Below are positions 45,894 to 55,550 of a stretch of DNA of 64,000 bases, in pieces (the stretch's first letter is position 1; each line of letters opens with the position of its first letter). Location: the NCBI GenBank assembly GCA_016712865.1, contig JADJQH010000002.1:1178001-1242000 (forward strand). Direction: 5' to 3'. The notes under the pieces were generated by a model. The model did not search any database. It worked only from the letters and a program-made list of their open reading frames with translations, and was not told the origin of the DNA. The position numbers and the translations under genes are program-made. The DNA comes from Dokdonella sp. (lineage in GTDB: Bacteria; Pseudomonadota; Gammaproteobacteria; Xanthomonadales; Rhodanobacteraceae).

Positions 45894-47312
45894 TTACTGG
45901 GCAGCTGGCGCGGCGGATTCGCCGGTTTCGCGCTCCATCAATATCTCTTCCAGCCGCGCAAGGCGTGCTTCCAGTGCGGCGATGGTCTGGTCGCGTGCCG
46001 CAATTTCGCGTTGCAGGGCCTGGCTGGCGGCCAGCGCCACGCCGGCCACATCACTGGGCGCCAGTTGTTTCGCGCTCGTGCCAAAACCAAAGGTCGCGTA
46101 GAAGTCCTCGGCCACCGGGCCAATGTGGCGATCCTGCGTATCGCTGCTCAGGTAATTCCAGGTCCACAGCGGCAAGCGCGACAGTTGATCGAGTACGGCA
46201 TCGCTCGCAACCGCCACCAGATTGGTCTTGGCGCTGCGGCTGGAAAGCTGGGTCAGGGTGCCGGCAATGTAGGCATCACCATTCACATGCAGTTTTGCTT
46301 GCGGAGTGCCGATACCGATGCCGACATTGCCAGACGCGGCAACATCAATGCTGCTGGTCGGAGCTCCAGGGCGGATGCGGAACGGCAGCAGGCTTCCGTT
46401 GGTCACATCGCGCACGAAGAAGTTGGCCTCGTTGCCAGCAACGTCCCAGGTTTGTGGCGTGAATCCACCCGAATTGTTCTGTTCCAGTCGCATGGCCGGG
46501 GTGTCGGCCGAATTGAGATGCAACTCCAGAGCCGGCGTCGACGTGCCCAGGCCGACATTGCCAGTGGAATCCAGATAAAGGCTGTTGGTCGGTGCGGAAC
46601 CTTCCACGGTGAAAGGCACGCGGGCGGCAGTGATGTTCTCGATGGAAAAGCGGTTGAGTCCACCACTCAAATTGTCATTCGCGGTCAACTGCCAGTCGTC
46701 GCTTGGGAAAGCATCGACGGAGGTGTCTTCAAACTTGATGCGCAGGTTGTTTTCCTTCATGCGGATGGTGTCGAAGCCGAAGGATTCATTGTTCACGCAA
46801 TCGAACCCTGCGCAGATGCTCCCTTGCACAATGAGATCATCGGCAATCACCTGATCATTGGGCGATTCGGAACTCTTGGGAACGGTGGAGGCATTGCGGG
46901 TTTCTCCCGCATCGGCCGCAACCAGAATTCCGTTGGCGATGCGAAAGCTGCCGGAAACCGATGCCAGCGGCTCGGGCTGTCCATCCATCGGTGTGCTTGA
47001 ACCCTGCTGGCGCGATTGCACCAGAGCCGCCTTTTGCTCGGCACTGAGCACTTGCGCGAAGCGCACTTCATAACGATACAGACCATCCGCCCTCGCTTCG
47101 CCGAGCAGGGACGCGGGATCCAGAGTGGCGACATCCCGCGCGTTCTGGAAAGGATGATCGCTGATCGTGCCGTCCGGCGCGGCCAGCCGCACAGTCGCCG
47201 AGCTTGCCGACTCCGGCACCGCCACATCCCAAGCGGCCGAGGCCACCGCCCACGGCATGGCGATCAAGCCGCCGAGAAGGAAACTCAAAACACGCGCGCG
47301 TACGTTCATCAT
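45894..47312 (-). CDS. Exported fibre-like protein with C-terminal S74 intramolecular chaperone
   Basis: 472 residues: signal peptide (about 1-26), an N-terminal domain, beta-repeat segments with the motif GNVGLGTSTP/GNVGIGIGTP found in tail fibre and surface fibre proteins, and a C-terminal Peptidase S74 domain (about 350-450; LSSRSAKTNLVAVASDAVLD, with the Ser and Lys expected for autocleavage; GPVAEDFYATFGFG) followed by a coiled coil (REIAARDQTIAALEARLARL). S74 domains trimerise and release phage tail fibres and some bacterial surface proteins. There are no phage genes nearby, so this is a chromosomal surface or secreted fibre. Confidence 0.85.
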   Translation of the reverse strand: MMNVRARVLSFLLGGLIAMPWAVASAAWDVAVPESASSATVRLAAPDGTISDHPFQNARDVATLDPASLLGEARADGLYRYEVRFAQVLSAEQKAALVQSRQQGSSTPMDGQPEPLASVSGSFRIANGILVAADAGETRNASTVPKSSESPNDQVIADDLIVQGSICAGFDCVNNESFGFDTIRMKENNLRIKFEDTSVDAFPSDDWQLTANDNLSGGLNRFSIENITAARVPFTVEGSAPTNSLYLDSTGNVGLGTSTPALELHLNSADTPAMRLEQNNSGGFTPQTWDVAGNEANFFVRDVTNGSLLPFRIRPGAPTSSIDVAASGNVGIGIGTPQAKLHVNGDAYIAGTLTQLSSRSAKTNLVAVASDAVLDQLSRLPLWTWNYLSSDTQDRHIGPVAEDFYATFGFGTSAKQLAPSDVAGVALAASQALQREIAARDQTIAALEARLARLEEILMERETGESAAPAAQ

Positions 47313-47521
47313 GCCTGCTCCAGTTCGGGACGCTTTCGCGGGATGCTCGACGCTGCCGGACCCGTCGATCTCCCAACCCTGGCCGGCCAGCCCTTTCGCC
47401 CCGGATTCTGCGCCGATGATGCCCCTGTTCCAATGGGCAGGGCGTCGAGCCCGACGCCAGGCGATCCCGGCGACGGCCTCGCCACGCCCTTTGCTATGAT
47501 CGCGCGACAGAGGAAGGGGAC

Positions 47522-50488
47522 ATGGCCGATCGCCTCCAGGACATTCCTGGTTACGAGATGATCAGCAAGCTGGGCGAGGGCGGCATGGCGACCGTCTACC
47601 TCGCGATCCAGCATTCGCTCGACCGCAAGGTCGCGATCAAGGTCATGCGCCGCCAATTGCGTGGAAACGACGGCGGCCCCATGCCCGAGTTCGAGCGGCG
47701 TTTCCTGCTCGAAGGCCGCACCATGGCCAAGCTGCCGCACCGCAATATCGTCGCGGTCTACGACATCGTCACCCGCGATGATGTCGCCTACATCTCCATG
47801 GAACTGCTCGAAGGCGGCACGCTGTCCGACCGCATGCGCGAGGGCCTGTCGCTGGGCGAGGCCATCGGCGTGGTGGTGCAACTGGCCAATGGCCTGGAGT
47901 TTGCGCATCGCAATGGCGTGATCCATCGCGACCTCAAGCCCTCCAACGTGATGTTCCGCGATCCGACCACGCCGGTGCTCACCGATTTCGGCATCGCCAA
48001 GCAATCCGACGTGCTCGCCTCGCGCATCACCCAAACCGGACTGGTGCTGGGCACGCCCACCTACATGAGCCCGGAGCAGGCCAGCGGCAAGGACATCGAT
48101 GGCCGCGCAGATCAGTATGCGCTGGGCATCCTGTTCTACGAATTGCTGACCGGCAAGCCACCGTTCACCGGCGAGAATCCGATGGCGGTGCTGATGGGCC
48201 ATGCCTTGCAGCCACCGCCGCCCCTGCCGGACGACCTGAAACCGCTGCAGCCCATCTTCAACAAGATGCTGGCCAAGAATCCGGACGACCGCTTCGCCAA
48301 CCTGCTGGATTTCATCAAGGCGCTGCGTGGCCTGGTGGTTGGCAACGATGCATTGGTCAAGCAACTGGGCAGCGTCACCACGGCCAGCACCTCCGAGCGT
48401 CTGCGCGCGCTGGGTTTTTCCGGCGACTACACCGGCGGCAGCAGCGATTTTGCGCTCGACCTCCTGCGCATGCCGCAGACCGATCCGGCCATGCGCCAGC
48501 AAACCACCTCGCTGGTCATGGAGGCGATGAAGAAGCCGCGCCTGGTGTTCGGCATCGCCGCCGGACTCGGCGTGTTGATCCTGAGCCTTGTGCTGTGGGC
48601 GGTGTTCAAACCACGCACCTTGTCCCAGGACGAACAATTGCTGGTGCGCACGCTGCTGCGCGAGGCCGACAGCCTGATCCTCAAGGGTGACCTGCTCGCC
48701 CCACCCGGACAGAATGCGTTTGAGGACGTGCAGAAAGTGCTGCAAAAGGATCCGGAAAACGAACGCGGTCTCGAATTGCTCACCCAGATTGCCGGGCTGC
48801 TGCGCGCCAATGCGGAAAAGGTCATGGAAACGGGTGACCTGGCCGGGGCCAGCGAGATTGCCAACCAAGCCCTGCTGGTAGCGCCCGAGGATGCCCAGGT
48901 CCAGGACCTGCTCAAGCGCATCACCGAAACCCAGCAGCGTGAAGCCAATGCCGCACGCATCGCGGAATTGTTGCAGAAGGCAATCGAGGCGGAGAAGCGC
49001 AACCAGATCACGGGAGCGGAGGGAGCCTACGCGCTGCTGCGTTCCGCGCTGGCGCTGGATGCCAGCAACGCCGACGTGATGGCGCGCCTCAAGGCACTCA
49101 CCGACACCGAGTTTGCGCGCGTGCGCAAACTGCTCGCCGACATGGAAGTGGACGCCGCCGATCGCGCTTTGCAGGAGATGCGCGAACAGTTCGGCGGCGA
49201 TCCCGCCTTTGTCGCGCTGAACACGGAAATCGAGCAGGCGAAAACCGTACAGGCCGGAAAGCTGCGCATCGAAGGCTTGCTGGCCAAGGCACGCGGCGCC
49301 CTGGATGCCGACCGCATCAGCGAACCGGCCGGCGACAATGCGTTTGAATGGTTCGAGCAGGCGCGGCAGATCGATTTCGGCAACCCGGCCGTGGTGGCCT
49401 TCAAGCAGATCCTGGCTGATCGCATCCTCGGCGATGCACGCACCGCGCAAGCGCGCAAGGACATCGCCAGCGCGCTCGACCGTGCCGAGCTTGCACTGCG
49501 CGTGGATCCGGATCTTGCGGCCGCCGTGCGCATCCGCGACGACGCCCGCCAAACTCTCGGCGCCCAGCAAGCGCAGATTGCCACCCAGCTCAATCTCGCC
49601 CGTGCGGCCATCGCATCGGGTCGCCTGCTGCCTCCGGCAACCGACAATGCGCGCGACGTGCTCGATGCACTGCTGCGTGAAGATCCGGCCAATGCCGACG
49701 CGATCAAGCTGCGCGATGCCTTGCCACGAGTGGTGGCCGATGCGCTGCGCGGTGCGGTGGAACGCAACGAGATGGCGGTTGCGGTACCGCTGGCCGACGC
49801 TGCCGCCATCGCCTATCCGGACGATTCACGCATCGCCGCACAGATCAGCGCGGTGCGCGAGAAAGTCGCCGCCGGCCAGGCCCAGCAGGCGCTTGCCGAA
49901 CGTGAGCAGCGACTCGCCCAACTGCTGCAACGCCGGCCCCTGACTGCCGAATCGGCGGCGGCAGCAGCCACAGGGATCGTCGAGCTGCGCGCGGTTGATG
50001 GCGAGGCAGCGAGCCGGTACGAACAGCAACTGGCACAGGTGCTTTCCGGCGATCTCAACAACGCCAGCGATCTGGACGCTGGCCAGGCGAGCGCTGCCGC
50101 AATCCGCGCCGCCAATGGTCCGCTCGCGGGCAGCCAGCTGCTGGCGGCACTGACTCCCGTCACCGACAAGCGCATTGCGGAGTTGCAGGCGCAGCGCGAT
50201 GCCGAGTTGGCCGCGCAGAATGGCGAGCTGGTCATCAACGCCACCCCTTGGGGCACGGTTGATCGCGTGCTCGATGCTTCGCGCAAACCGGTCGAATTGC
50301 CTGCCGAACGCACCACGCCGCTGCGCCTGACCCTGCCTGCCGGCAGCTACTACGTCACCCTGACCCATCCGGATTCGCGCAAGTCCGTTTCAGCGTTTGC
50401 CCGCGTCAAGGCTGGCCAGCGCAGCCAGGCCAATGCGGCATTCCCGAGCCTGAGTTCCGAGGAGTACCTGAAGAATGCAGGGCTCTAG
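47522..50488 (+). CDS. Transmembrane Ser/Thr kinase with repeat ectodomain and PEGA domain
   Basis: 988 residues: kinase domain (GEGGMATVYLA at 18-28, Lys40, HRDLKPSN at 135-142, DFG at 155-157, SPE at about 183), a linker, one membrane helix (about 341-362), a large periplasmic region of helical TPR-like repeats carrying LLAPPGQNAFEDV, RISEPAGDNAFEWF and RLLPPATDNARDVL units at about 150-residue intervals, and a C-terminal PEGA-like domain (GELVINATPWGTVDRVLDAS). The pattern repeats that of the 1196 kinase, which lacks PEGA. AGGGGAC precedes ATG 47522. The stop overlaps the next gene by 14 bases, marking a two-gene operon. Confidence 0.93.
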   Translation: MADRLQDIPGYEMISKLGEGGMATVYLAIQHSLDRKVAIKVMRRQLRGNDGGPMPEFERRFLLEGRTMAKLPHRNIVAVYDIVTRDDVAYISMELLEGGTLSDRMREGLSLGEAIGVVVQLANGLEFAHRNGVIHRDLKPSNVMFRDPTTPVLTDFGIAKQSDVLASRITQTGLVLGTPTYMSPEQASGKDIDGRADQYALGILFYELLTGKPPFTGENPMAVLMGHALQPPPPLPDDLKPLQPIFNKMLAKNPDDRFANLLDFIKALRGLVVGNDALVKQLGSVTTASTSERLRALGFSGDYTGGSSDFALDLLRMPQTDPAMRQQTTSLVMEAMKKPRLVFGIAAGLGVLILSLVLWAVFKPRTLSQDEQLLVRTLLREADSLILKGDLLAPPGQNAFEDVQKVLQKDPENERGLELLTQIAGLLRANAEKVMETGDLAGASEIANQALLVAPEDAQVQDLLKRITETQQREANAARIAELLQKAIEAEKRNQITGAEGAYALLRSALALDASNADVMARLKALTDTEFARVRKLLADMEVDAADRALQEMREQFGGDPAFVALNTEIEQAKTVQAGKLRIEGLLAKARGALDADRISEPAGDNAFEWFEQARQIDFGNPAVVAFKQILADRILGDARTAQARKDIASALDRAELALRVDPDLAAAVRIRDDARQTLGAQQAQIATQLNLARAAIASGRLLPPATDNARDVLDALLREDPANADAIKLRDALPRVVADALRGAVERNEMAVAVPLADAAAIAYPDDSRIAAQISAVREKVAAGQAQQALAEREQRLAQLLQRRPLTAESAAAAATGIVELRAVDGEAASRYEQQLAQVLSGDLNNASDLDAGQASAAAIRAANGPLAGSQLLAALTPVTDKRIAELQAQRDAELAAQNGELVINATPWGTVDRVLDASRKPVELPAERTTPLRLTLPAGSYYVTLTHPDSRKSVSAFARVKAGQRSQANAAFPSLSSEEYLKNAGL

Positions 50489-51260
50489 GCTGTTCCTCAT
50501 CCTTGCGCTGGCCAGCGTGGCTGCGCCGGCGCTGGCGGATTGGAAGCAGGATTACGCACGCGGTGTCGAAGCCGCAGGCGATGGTCGCTGGAGTGATACC
50601 GCGCGCTACATGCAAGGCGCGCTCGCTGGCAACGCAACACCCGAAAAGCGCGTGCGTCTGTATGGCCAGCGTTACGAAGTTTATGTTCCACAGCACTATG
50701 CCGGCCTTGCCGCGTGGCGACAGGGCGATTGCACGGGCGCGTTGCGTTATTGGTCGCAGGGCGGAAATGCCACCTTCATCCAGGGCTTTCCCGATCTGGC
50801 CAGTGTCGAGCAGGAAGGCAAGTCGGCGTGTTCATCCGCCTCGCAGGTGGCGACGACCGAGAAGCCGCCGGTCGTCACCCCGCCGGTCGAGGATCGCACC
50901 GATACCAGGCCATCGCAGGTCACGCCGCCGCCACCGCCTCCACCACCGGTGGTCGAACAGACGGTGCAGCTCTCGCGCGACGCGCTCATCCTCAAGCCCC
51001 TGGTCGACGCCTACCTGTCCGGTCGCTATGCGGATGTCATCAAGCTGAGCACCCAGGTGCCTCCAACGCAGCGCTTGCGATGGCACATGCTGGTATTGCG
51101 CGCGGCGGCTGCATTCACGCTTGCGGAATCCGGCGCGGACGATTCGGCCACTGCCATTGCACGCAAGGCGGTGACAGAAGCCCGCGCCAGCGATGCAACA
51201 CGCAAGCCGGATCCGGACTACTTCTCACCGCGCTTCATCGCCTTTTTCCAGGGCGGTTAG
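50475..51260 (+). CDS. Periplasmic helical-repeat protein paired with the kinase
   Basis: 261 residues. Signal peptide about 1-21 (LILALASVAAPALA). The N-terminal half is a TPR/SEL1-like helical domain (DYARGVEAAGDGRWSDTARY; QHYAGLAAWRQGDCTGALRYW), then a 20-residue PPPPPPPP linker and a second helical domain with LVDAYLSGRYADVIKLS. Such proteins often pair with eukaryotic-type kinases in Xanthomonadales and may bind the kinase's periplasmic repeats; that is inference from overlap and shared repeat style. No catalytic motif is seen. Confidence 0.8.
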   Translation: MQGSRLFLILALASVAAPALADWKQDYARGVEAAGDGRWSDTARYMQGALAGNATPEKRVRLYGQRYEVYVPQHYAGLAAWRQGDCTGALRYWSQGGNATFIQGFPDLASVEQEGKSACSSASQVATTEKPPVVTPPVEDRTDTRPSQVTPPPPPPPPVVEQTVQLSRDALILKPLVDAYLSGRYADVIKLSTQVPPTQRLRWHMLVLRAAAAFTLAESGADDSATAIARKAVTEARASDATRKPDPDYFSPRFIAFFQGG

Positions 51261-51989
51261 CACGGTGTTGAAAGCGGAACGGTGGATGCGCTGCGCTTAT
51301 CCACCCTACGACTGGTCAGCCGGGGTTTTCGTCGCCCCGGCGAACGCCGGGGCCCATTTTGTTCTTGATTGCGTTGCAGAAGATCAAGATGGGTTCCGGC
51401 GTTCGCCGGAATGACGAGCAGAAAAGGAACTTCCCCCGGCTCGGCCATGAGCGGCTTCCTGCACGAGTCCCGTTCTCCAAACCGGTTTCAGATCTGCGAC
51501 ACGTCCAGCCGTAGGGTGGCCAACACCACGTCAGCCGTAGGTGGCCAAGCGCAGCGCATCCACCGCGAGAGAACGGACCACAACGCGTCCAGCCGTAGGG
51601 TGGATAAGCGCAGCGCATCCACCGCGAGAGAACGGACCACAACGCGTCCAGCCGTAGGGTGGATAAGCGCAGCGCATCCACCGCGAGAGAACGGACCACA
51701 ACGCGTCCAGCCGTAGGGTGGATAAGCGCAGCGCATCCACCATCGCATTCATCGCGGCTCGATTTGGTGGATGCGCCCGGCGGGTTTATCCACCCTACTA
51801 CAAAGCTTGCTCGCTCGCCGTTGATGCGCTTGTAGAGCCGAGCTTGCTCGGCTGGGCATTCGGCATCACCGCAAGCGGAGCAAGCTCCGCTCTACAACGG
51901 CAAAGGCGGGAGCCCTCTCCCTTGTACCCTTTTGGTACACCACCGGGAGGGGCGTGAGTCATCCAGTGAATCAACGCCCCCGGGGTGGA
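51261..51989. repeat. Dense repeat cluster, including a 59-bp tandem array
   Basis: Contents in order. One arm of the 28-bp GTGGATGCGCTGCGC family (51282-51309). The CCGGCGAACGCCGGG inverted element (51328-51419). A tandem array of the 28-bp family with a period of 59 bases starting at about 51536 (clean starts at 51595, 51654 and 51713), with spacer GCGAGAGAACGGACCACAAC. A diverged inverted copy to about 51800. An AGCTTGCT/AGCAAGCT doublet (51832-51898). A CCCTCTCCC element (51912-51952). No gene is seen. Confidence 0.88.
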
Positions 51990-53282
51990 TCAGAAGCGGA
52001 ACACGCCCGACATCGAGAGGATGTCCACGGTGTCGGAGAAGTCGGCTCCGAGGTCGATCTGGAATTTCTCGAAGGCCATGCCGGCACCGATGGCGATATG
52101 GGTCTGCGCATCGTCGCGTCCGGCGGCGAAGGTGGCGGCGTTGGCCGGCACGTTGTTCACCGAAAGATCGATGTTCGGCGGTGTGCCGCGATAGACCAGC
52201 TCATGCGCCGGATCACGCCAGATGCCGGCACGGATGCTGAACGGGTGCGCGGTGGCGAAGGTGTATTCGGCGCCCAGGTGCACTTCGGTGCCGTCGTCGA
52301 GCTTGAGCGGTTCCAGGTCGAGCGCCTGGTTGGCGTCAAACACCGAAGTCAGGTCATCGGTGACGTCGGAATAGAACACCCGGTTCACGTCGAAGTTGAT
52401 CACCCAGGACTCGCTCGGGCGGATGCTGAAGCCGACGCCGAATACATCCGGCACGTCCAGCCCGGTGTCGCGGGTAAAGGTATCGGTGGTGCCCGGTGCG
52501 GAAAGCACGGCGTCGTAACCGAGCTCCGGAGCGCGCCGGTAGGACGCGCCAATGCTCAGCCAGTCGTTGGCCGCGAAGCGCGCACCCAGGGTGAAGCCGA
52601 AGCGGCCATCGCCATCGAAGTTTGCTTCGCGGTTGACCGGCGTGCCGTCGAGCAGGAAGCGATCCGTGGTGCTGTTGATGTCGAGTCGGTAGTAGTTGAT
52701 GCCAAGACCGAAGGACAGCGAATCGGTGGCCTTGATGCCCATTGCGGCGCCGTAGGTTTCCACGTCGAAGCTCGTGTTGACGTCGTAGGCAAAGATGCTG
52801 CCGTTGATGCCGCTGCCGTCTCCCGTGGTCCAGGTGGCCCCGGCGCTCTCGAAGTCGGTGTCGTAATTGACCAGTTCGTAGCGATAGAACGCGAAGGAAA
52901 TTCGCTCACTCGGGTAGACGAACGAGAACGAGCGCAGCGATGTACTGGTGTCGTTCTGCGACGAATAGCCGAGGCCGGAACCATTGAATGCATTGAACTG
53001 CACGTTGCCGCCATCCAGCCAGCGCGTATCGGTGCGCTCGGAACGAAGTTCTGCGGACACTTCCGGACTGACCAGTTGCGTGAGGCCGGCCGGATTGGTG
53101 TAGGCCGCCGACGCATCATCCGCCAGGCCGATGAATGCGCCGCCCATGCCCAGCGAACGCGCACCCGGATTGGAGAAGCTGAAGGGAAGGCTCGCGTTGG
53201 CCTCGTTGTCGGTGATTGCGAAGGCGTTGCCGGTGAGACCCGCCAGCGCCAGTGCCACAGCTGTTGCCAATACCTTTTTCAT
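51990..53282 (-). CDS. FadL/OmpP1/TodX family outer membrane transporter
   Basis: 430 residues. Signal peptide about 1-22 (LAGLTGNAFA). The N-terminal plug region is typical (NPGARSLGMGGAFIGLADDASAAYTNPAGL), followed by a 14-strand barrel rich in Tyr and Asp and a C-terminal aromatic residue (MSGVFRF) for BAM recognition. FadL proteins pass long-chain fatty acids or other hydrophobic molecules across the outer membrane. GGGGAGT precedes ATG 53280-53282. It stands alone; ETF-QO elsewhere in the window belongs to the same fatty-acid metabolism theme. Confidence 0.93.
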   Translation of the reverse strand: MKKVLATAVALALAGLTGNAFAITDNEANASLPFSFSNPGARSLGMGGAFIGLADDASAAYTNPAGLTQLVSPEVSAELRSERTDTRWLDGGNVQFNAFNGSGLGYSSQNDTSTSLRSFSFVYPSERISFAFYRYELVNYDTDFESAGATWTTGDGSGINGSIFAYDVNTSFDVETYGAAMGIKATDSLSFGLGINYYRLDINSTTDRFLLDGTPVNREANFDGDGRFGFTLGARFAANDWLSIGASYRRAPELGYDAVLSAPGTTDTFTRDTGLDVPDVFGVGFSIRPSESWVINFDVNRVFYSDVTDDLTSVFDANQALDLEPLKLDDGTEVHLGAEYTFATAHPFSIRAGIWRDPAHELVYRGTPPNIDLSVNNVPANAATFAAGRDDAQTHIAIGAGMAFEKFQIDLGADFSDTVDILSMSGVFRF

Positions 53283-53370
53283 GGTTCTACTCCCCGTGGA
53301 TGCAAAGCCAAACAGCAGTCCGGAAACGGCGCCAAAGATAACACGAGCTTAACGAGTACGCGTGAACCGC

Positions 53371-53396
53371 AAAACGGCGCCCCGGGCCGGGGAAAA
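53371..53396 (-). terminator. Candidate terminator after dusA
   Basis: GC-rich palindrome CGCCCCGGGCCGGGG flanked by four As on one side and four Ts, as read on the minus strand, on the other. It lies 17 bases past the dusA stop and before the FadL gene. The stem is short, so a bidirectional weak terminator is the most it supports. Confidence 0.35.
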
Positions 53397-53412
53397 CGCC
53401 ACCTCGCCAGAC

Positions 53413-54387
53413 TCAAGCCGCCGGGACCCGGACAGGCTCGTGGATGGACGCCAATGCCCGTTCCACCACGCCCCAGTCGGCGTTGTCGCGATGCGCGTTC
53501 TCGCTCAGATGCCGGCGCCAGCCACGCGCGCCGGGCAGGCCCTGGAACAGGCCGAGCAGGTGGCGGCTGATGTGGTTGAGCTTGCCGCCCTCGGCCAGGT
53601 GGCGTTCGGTGTACTCGCGCATTTGCCGGATCAATGCCATGCGATCCGGCAATGGCGTGCCGAACAAGGCGTGCTCCAGTTCGGCCAGGCGGTACGGCTC
53701 GTGATAGGCGGTGCGTCCCAGCATCACCCCGTCCGTATGCATGAGATGGTTTTGCACTTCGGCAAGTGACTGGATGCCGCCATTGATGAGAATCGTCAGC
53801 GCCGGGAAGTCCCGCTTCAACTGATACACACGCTGATAGTTGAGCGGCGGCACTTCGCGGTTTTCCTTCGGCGACAAACCCTTCAGCCAGGCCTTGCGTG
53901 CATGTACGATGAAAACCCCGCAGCCACGCGCTGCCACGGTTTCGATGAAATGCTGGAGATCGGCGTACTCGTCCTGCTCGTCCACGCCGAGGCGGCACTT
54001 GATGGTGACCGGAATCGTCACTGCCTCGCGCATGGACGTGAAGCAATCGGCCACCAGCGCAGGTTCATGCATCAGGCAGGCACCAAAGCGCCCGGACTGC
54101 ACGCGATCGGACGGACAACCCACATTGAGGTTGATCTCGTCGTAGCCGAAATCGGCGCCGATGCGCGCGGCCTCGGCCAGCTCCTGCGGATCGGAACCGC
54201 CCAGTTGCAGCGCCACCGGGTGCTCCGCGTCATCGAACCCGAGCAGGCGCTGGCGATCGCCGTGCACCAGCGCGGCGGAGGTGACCATCTCCGTGTACAG
54301 CCGCGCATGCGGCGCCAACAGCCGATGGAAATAACGGCAATGCCGATCCGTCCAATCCATCATCGGTGCGACGGACAGGCGGTTCAC
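53413..54387 (-). CDS. dusA: tRNA-dihydrouridine(20/20a) synthase DusA
   Basis: 324 residues. FMN-binding TIM barrel start (RLSVAPMMDWTDRHCRYFHR), LYTEMVTSAALVHGD, active-site Cys in NLNVGCPSDRVQSGRFGACLM, DUS motif KCRLGVDEQDEY and FIVHARKAWLKGLSPKENRE, the DusA-specific 'ENR' segment. It reduces U20/U20a in the tRNA D-loop. The GTG start at 54385-54387 overlaps the fic stop as GTGA, so translation is coupled to fic. Confidence 0.95.
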   Translation of the reverse strand: MNRLSVAPMMDWTDRHCRYFHRLLAPHARLYTEMVTSAALVHGDRQRLLGFDDAEHPVALQLGGSDPQELAEAARIGADFGYDEINLNVGCPSDRVQSGRFGACLMHEPALVADCFTSMREAVTIPVTIKCRLGVDEQDEYADLQHFIETVAARGCGVFIVHARKAWLKGLSPKENREVPPLNYQRVYQLKRDFPALTILINGGIQSLAEVQNHLMHTDGVMLGRTAYHEPYRLAELEHALFGTPLPDRMALIRQMREYTERHLAEGGKLNHISRHLLGLFQGLPGARGWRRHLSENAHRDNADWGVVERALASIHEPVRVPAA

Positions 54388-55550
54388 GCCGGCACCTCAT
54401 CGGTGAATAGTTGCACGTAGGGTTGGTAGCGGAAACGCCGGTTGCGCGCGTATCCGGTCATTTCGCTGATGATGCCAAGCTCCGCCATGCGCCGCACCAG
54501 GGTATTGGCAGCAACGTAAGTGGTGCCCGTCACCTGTTGCACATCGGCAACGCTGACGATGGGGCGATCAAACAGGCGTTCCAACACGCGGTGACCATTG
54601 CCAGCCGCGCGCCCCAGTTGCTCGGTGATGATGGTTCGGTGTGCTTCACGCAAGAGCTGGATGCGCCGCGCCGTCTCGGCGGCCTCGCCAGCCACTGCGA
54701 TCACGCCGCGCAGGAAAAACGCCAGCCAGCCTTCCCAATCGCCGCGATCGCGCACCGCCTGCAGGTGATCGTAGTAAGCCTGCCGGTGCATGCGGAAATA
54801 GTGCGACAGGTACAACACCGGCTTGTGCAATATCCCGCTTTCGGTCAGCAGGAAGGTAATCAGCAAACGCCCAACCCGCCCGTTGCCGTCCAGAAACGGA
54901 TGGATGGTTTCAAACTGCACATGCGCCAGGGCAATGCGAACCAGCGGCGGCAGTTCATCCCGGGCATGCAGGAAGCGCTCCCAATCACCCAAGGCCTGTG
55001 GCACCTCGTGCGCAGGCGGAGGCACGTAGGCCGCCGTGGCGAGTGTGCTGCCAGGTGGTCCGATCCAATTCTGGCTGCGACGCAACTCACCCGGCTGCAA
55101 GTGGCCACCGCGCACGCCGCGCATCAGTTTGGCGTGGATCTCCAACACCAGCCGCAATGACACCGGCAGGCTGGAAAGGCGCGCCAGTCCGTGGTGCATG
55201 GCGCGCACATAGTTGATGACTTCGCCGACATCATGCGGACGCTGCTCATCGAACAGTTCGGCCTCGGCCGCAAGCACATCCTGCAGCGAACTCTGCGTGC
55301 CTTCGATCTGGCTCGACAGCACGGCTTCCTTGCGCACATACATGAAGATGAAAAGATCCGGATTCGGCAAGGTCAGCACCGACCCGTCCAGCCGACCCAA
55401 GGCGCGGTCTGCCTGCGACAACAGGCCAGGCAACTCACCCTGCAAGGCAATCGGCGGCACCGGCGGCAGTGGCGCAGGCATGAACGCCCGATAGCCCGTC
55501 GGCTGACGGACATACACCCCCGCGCGGTTCGATTGGGATGGGTCGCTCAT
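54384..55550 (-). CDS. Fic family protein with N-terminal inhibitory motif and C-terminal winged helix
   Basis: 388 residues. DUF4172-like N-terminal region (PTGYRAFMPAPLPPVPPIAL), the inhibitory helix motif SSQIEGTQS at about residue 79, the Fic active-site loop HPFLDGNGRVGR at about 217, and a winged helix-turn-helix (SVADVQQVTGTTYVAANTLVRR) at the end. Fic proteins AMPylate protein targets; the SxxxEGT helix keeps the enzyme autoinhibited. The C-terminal wHTH form may also control its own gene. ATG at 55548-55550. Confidence 0.93.
   Translation of the reverse strand: MSDPSQSNRAGVYVRQPTGYRAFMPAPLPPVPPIALQGELPGLLSQADRALGRLDGSVLTLPNPDLFIFMYVRKEAVLSSQIEGTQSSLQDVLAAEAELFDEQRPHDVGEVINYVRAMHHGLARLSSLPVSLRLVLEIHAKLMRGVRGGHLQPGELRRSQNWIGPPGSTLATAAYVPPPAHEVPQALGDWERFLHARDELPPLVRIALAHVQFETIHPFLDGNGRVGRLLITFLLTESGILHKPVLYLSHYFRMHRQAYYDHLQAVRDRGDWEGWLAFFLRGVIAVAGEAAETARRIQLLREAHRTIITEQLGRAAGNGHRVLERLFDRPIVSVADVQQVTGTTYVAANTLVRRMAELGIISEMTGYARNRRFRYQPYVQLFTDEVPA

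Noticed and set aside
47309-49570. A 753-codon open frame on the minus strand
   Set aside because: Antisense to the second kinase, rich in His/Gln/Arg, overlapping a well-supported gene throughout.
51536-51755. 59-bp tandem repeat considered as integron attC sites or CRISPR
   Set aside because: No RYYYAAC/GTTRRRY core, no gene cassettes or integrase, and no unique spacers of even length; the unit is a member of a dispersed repeat family.
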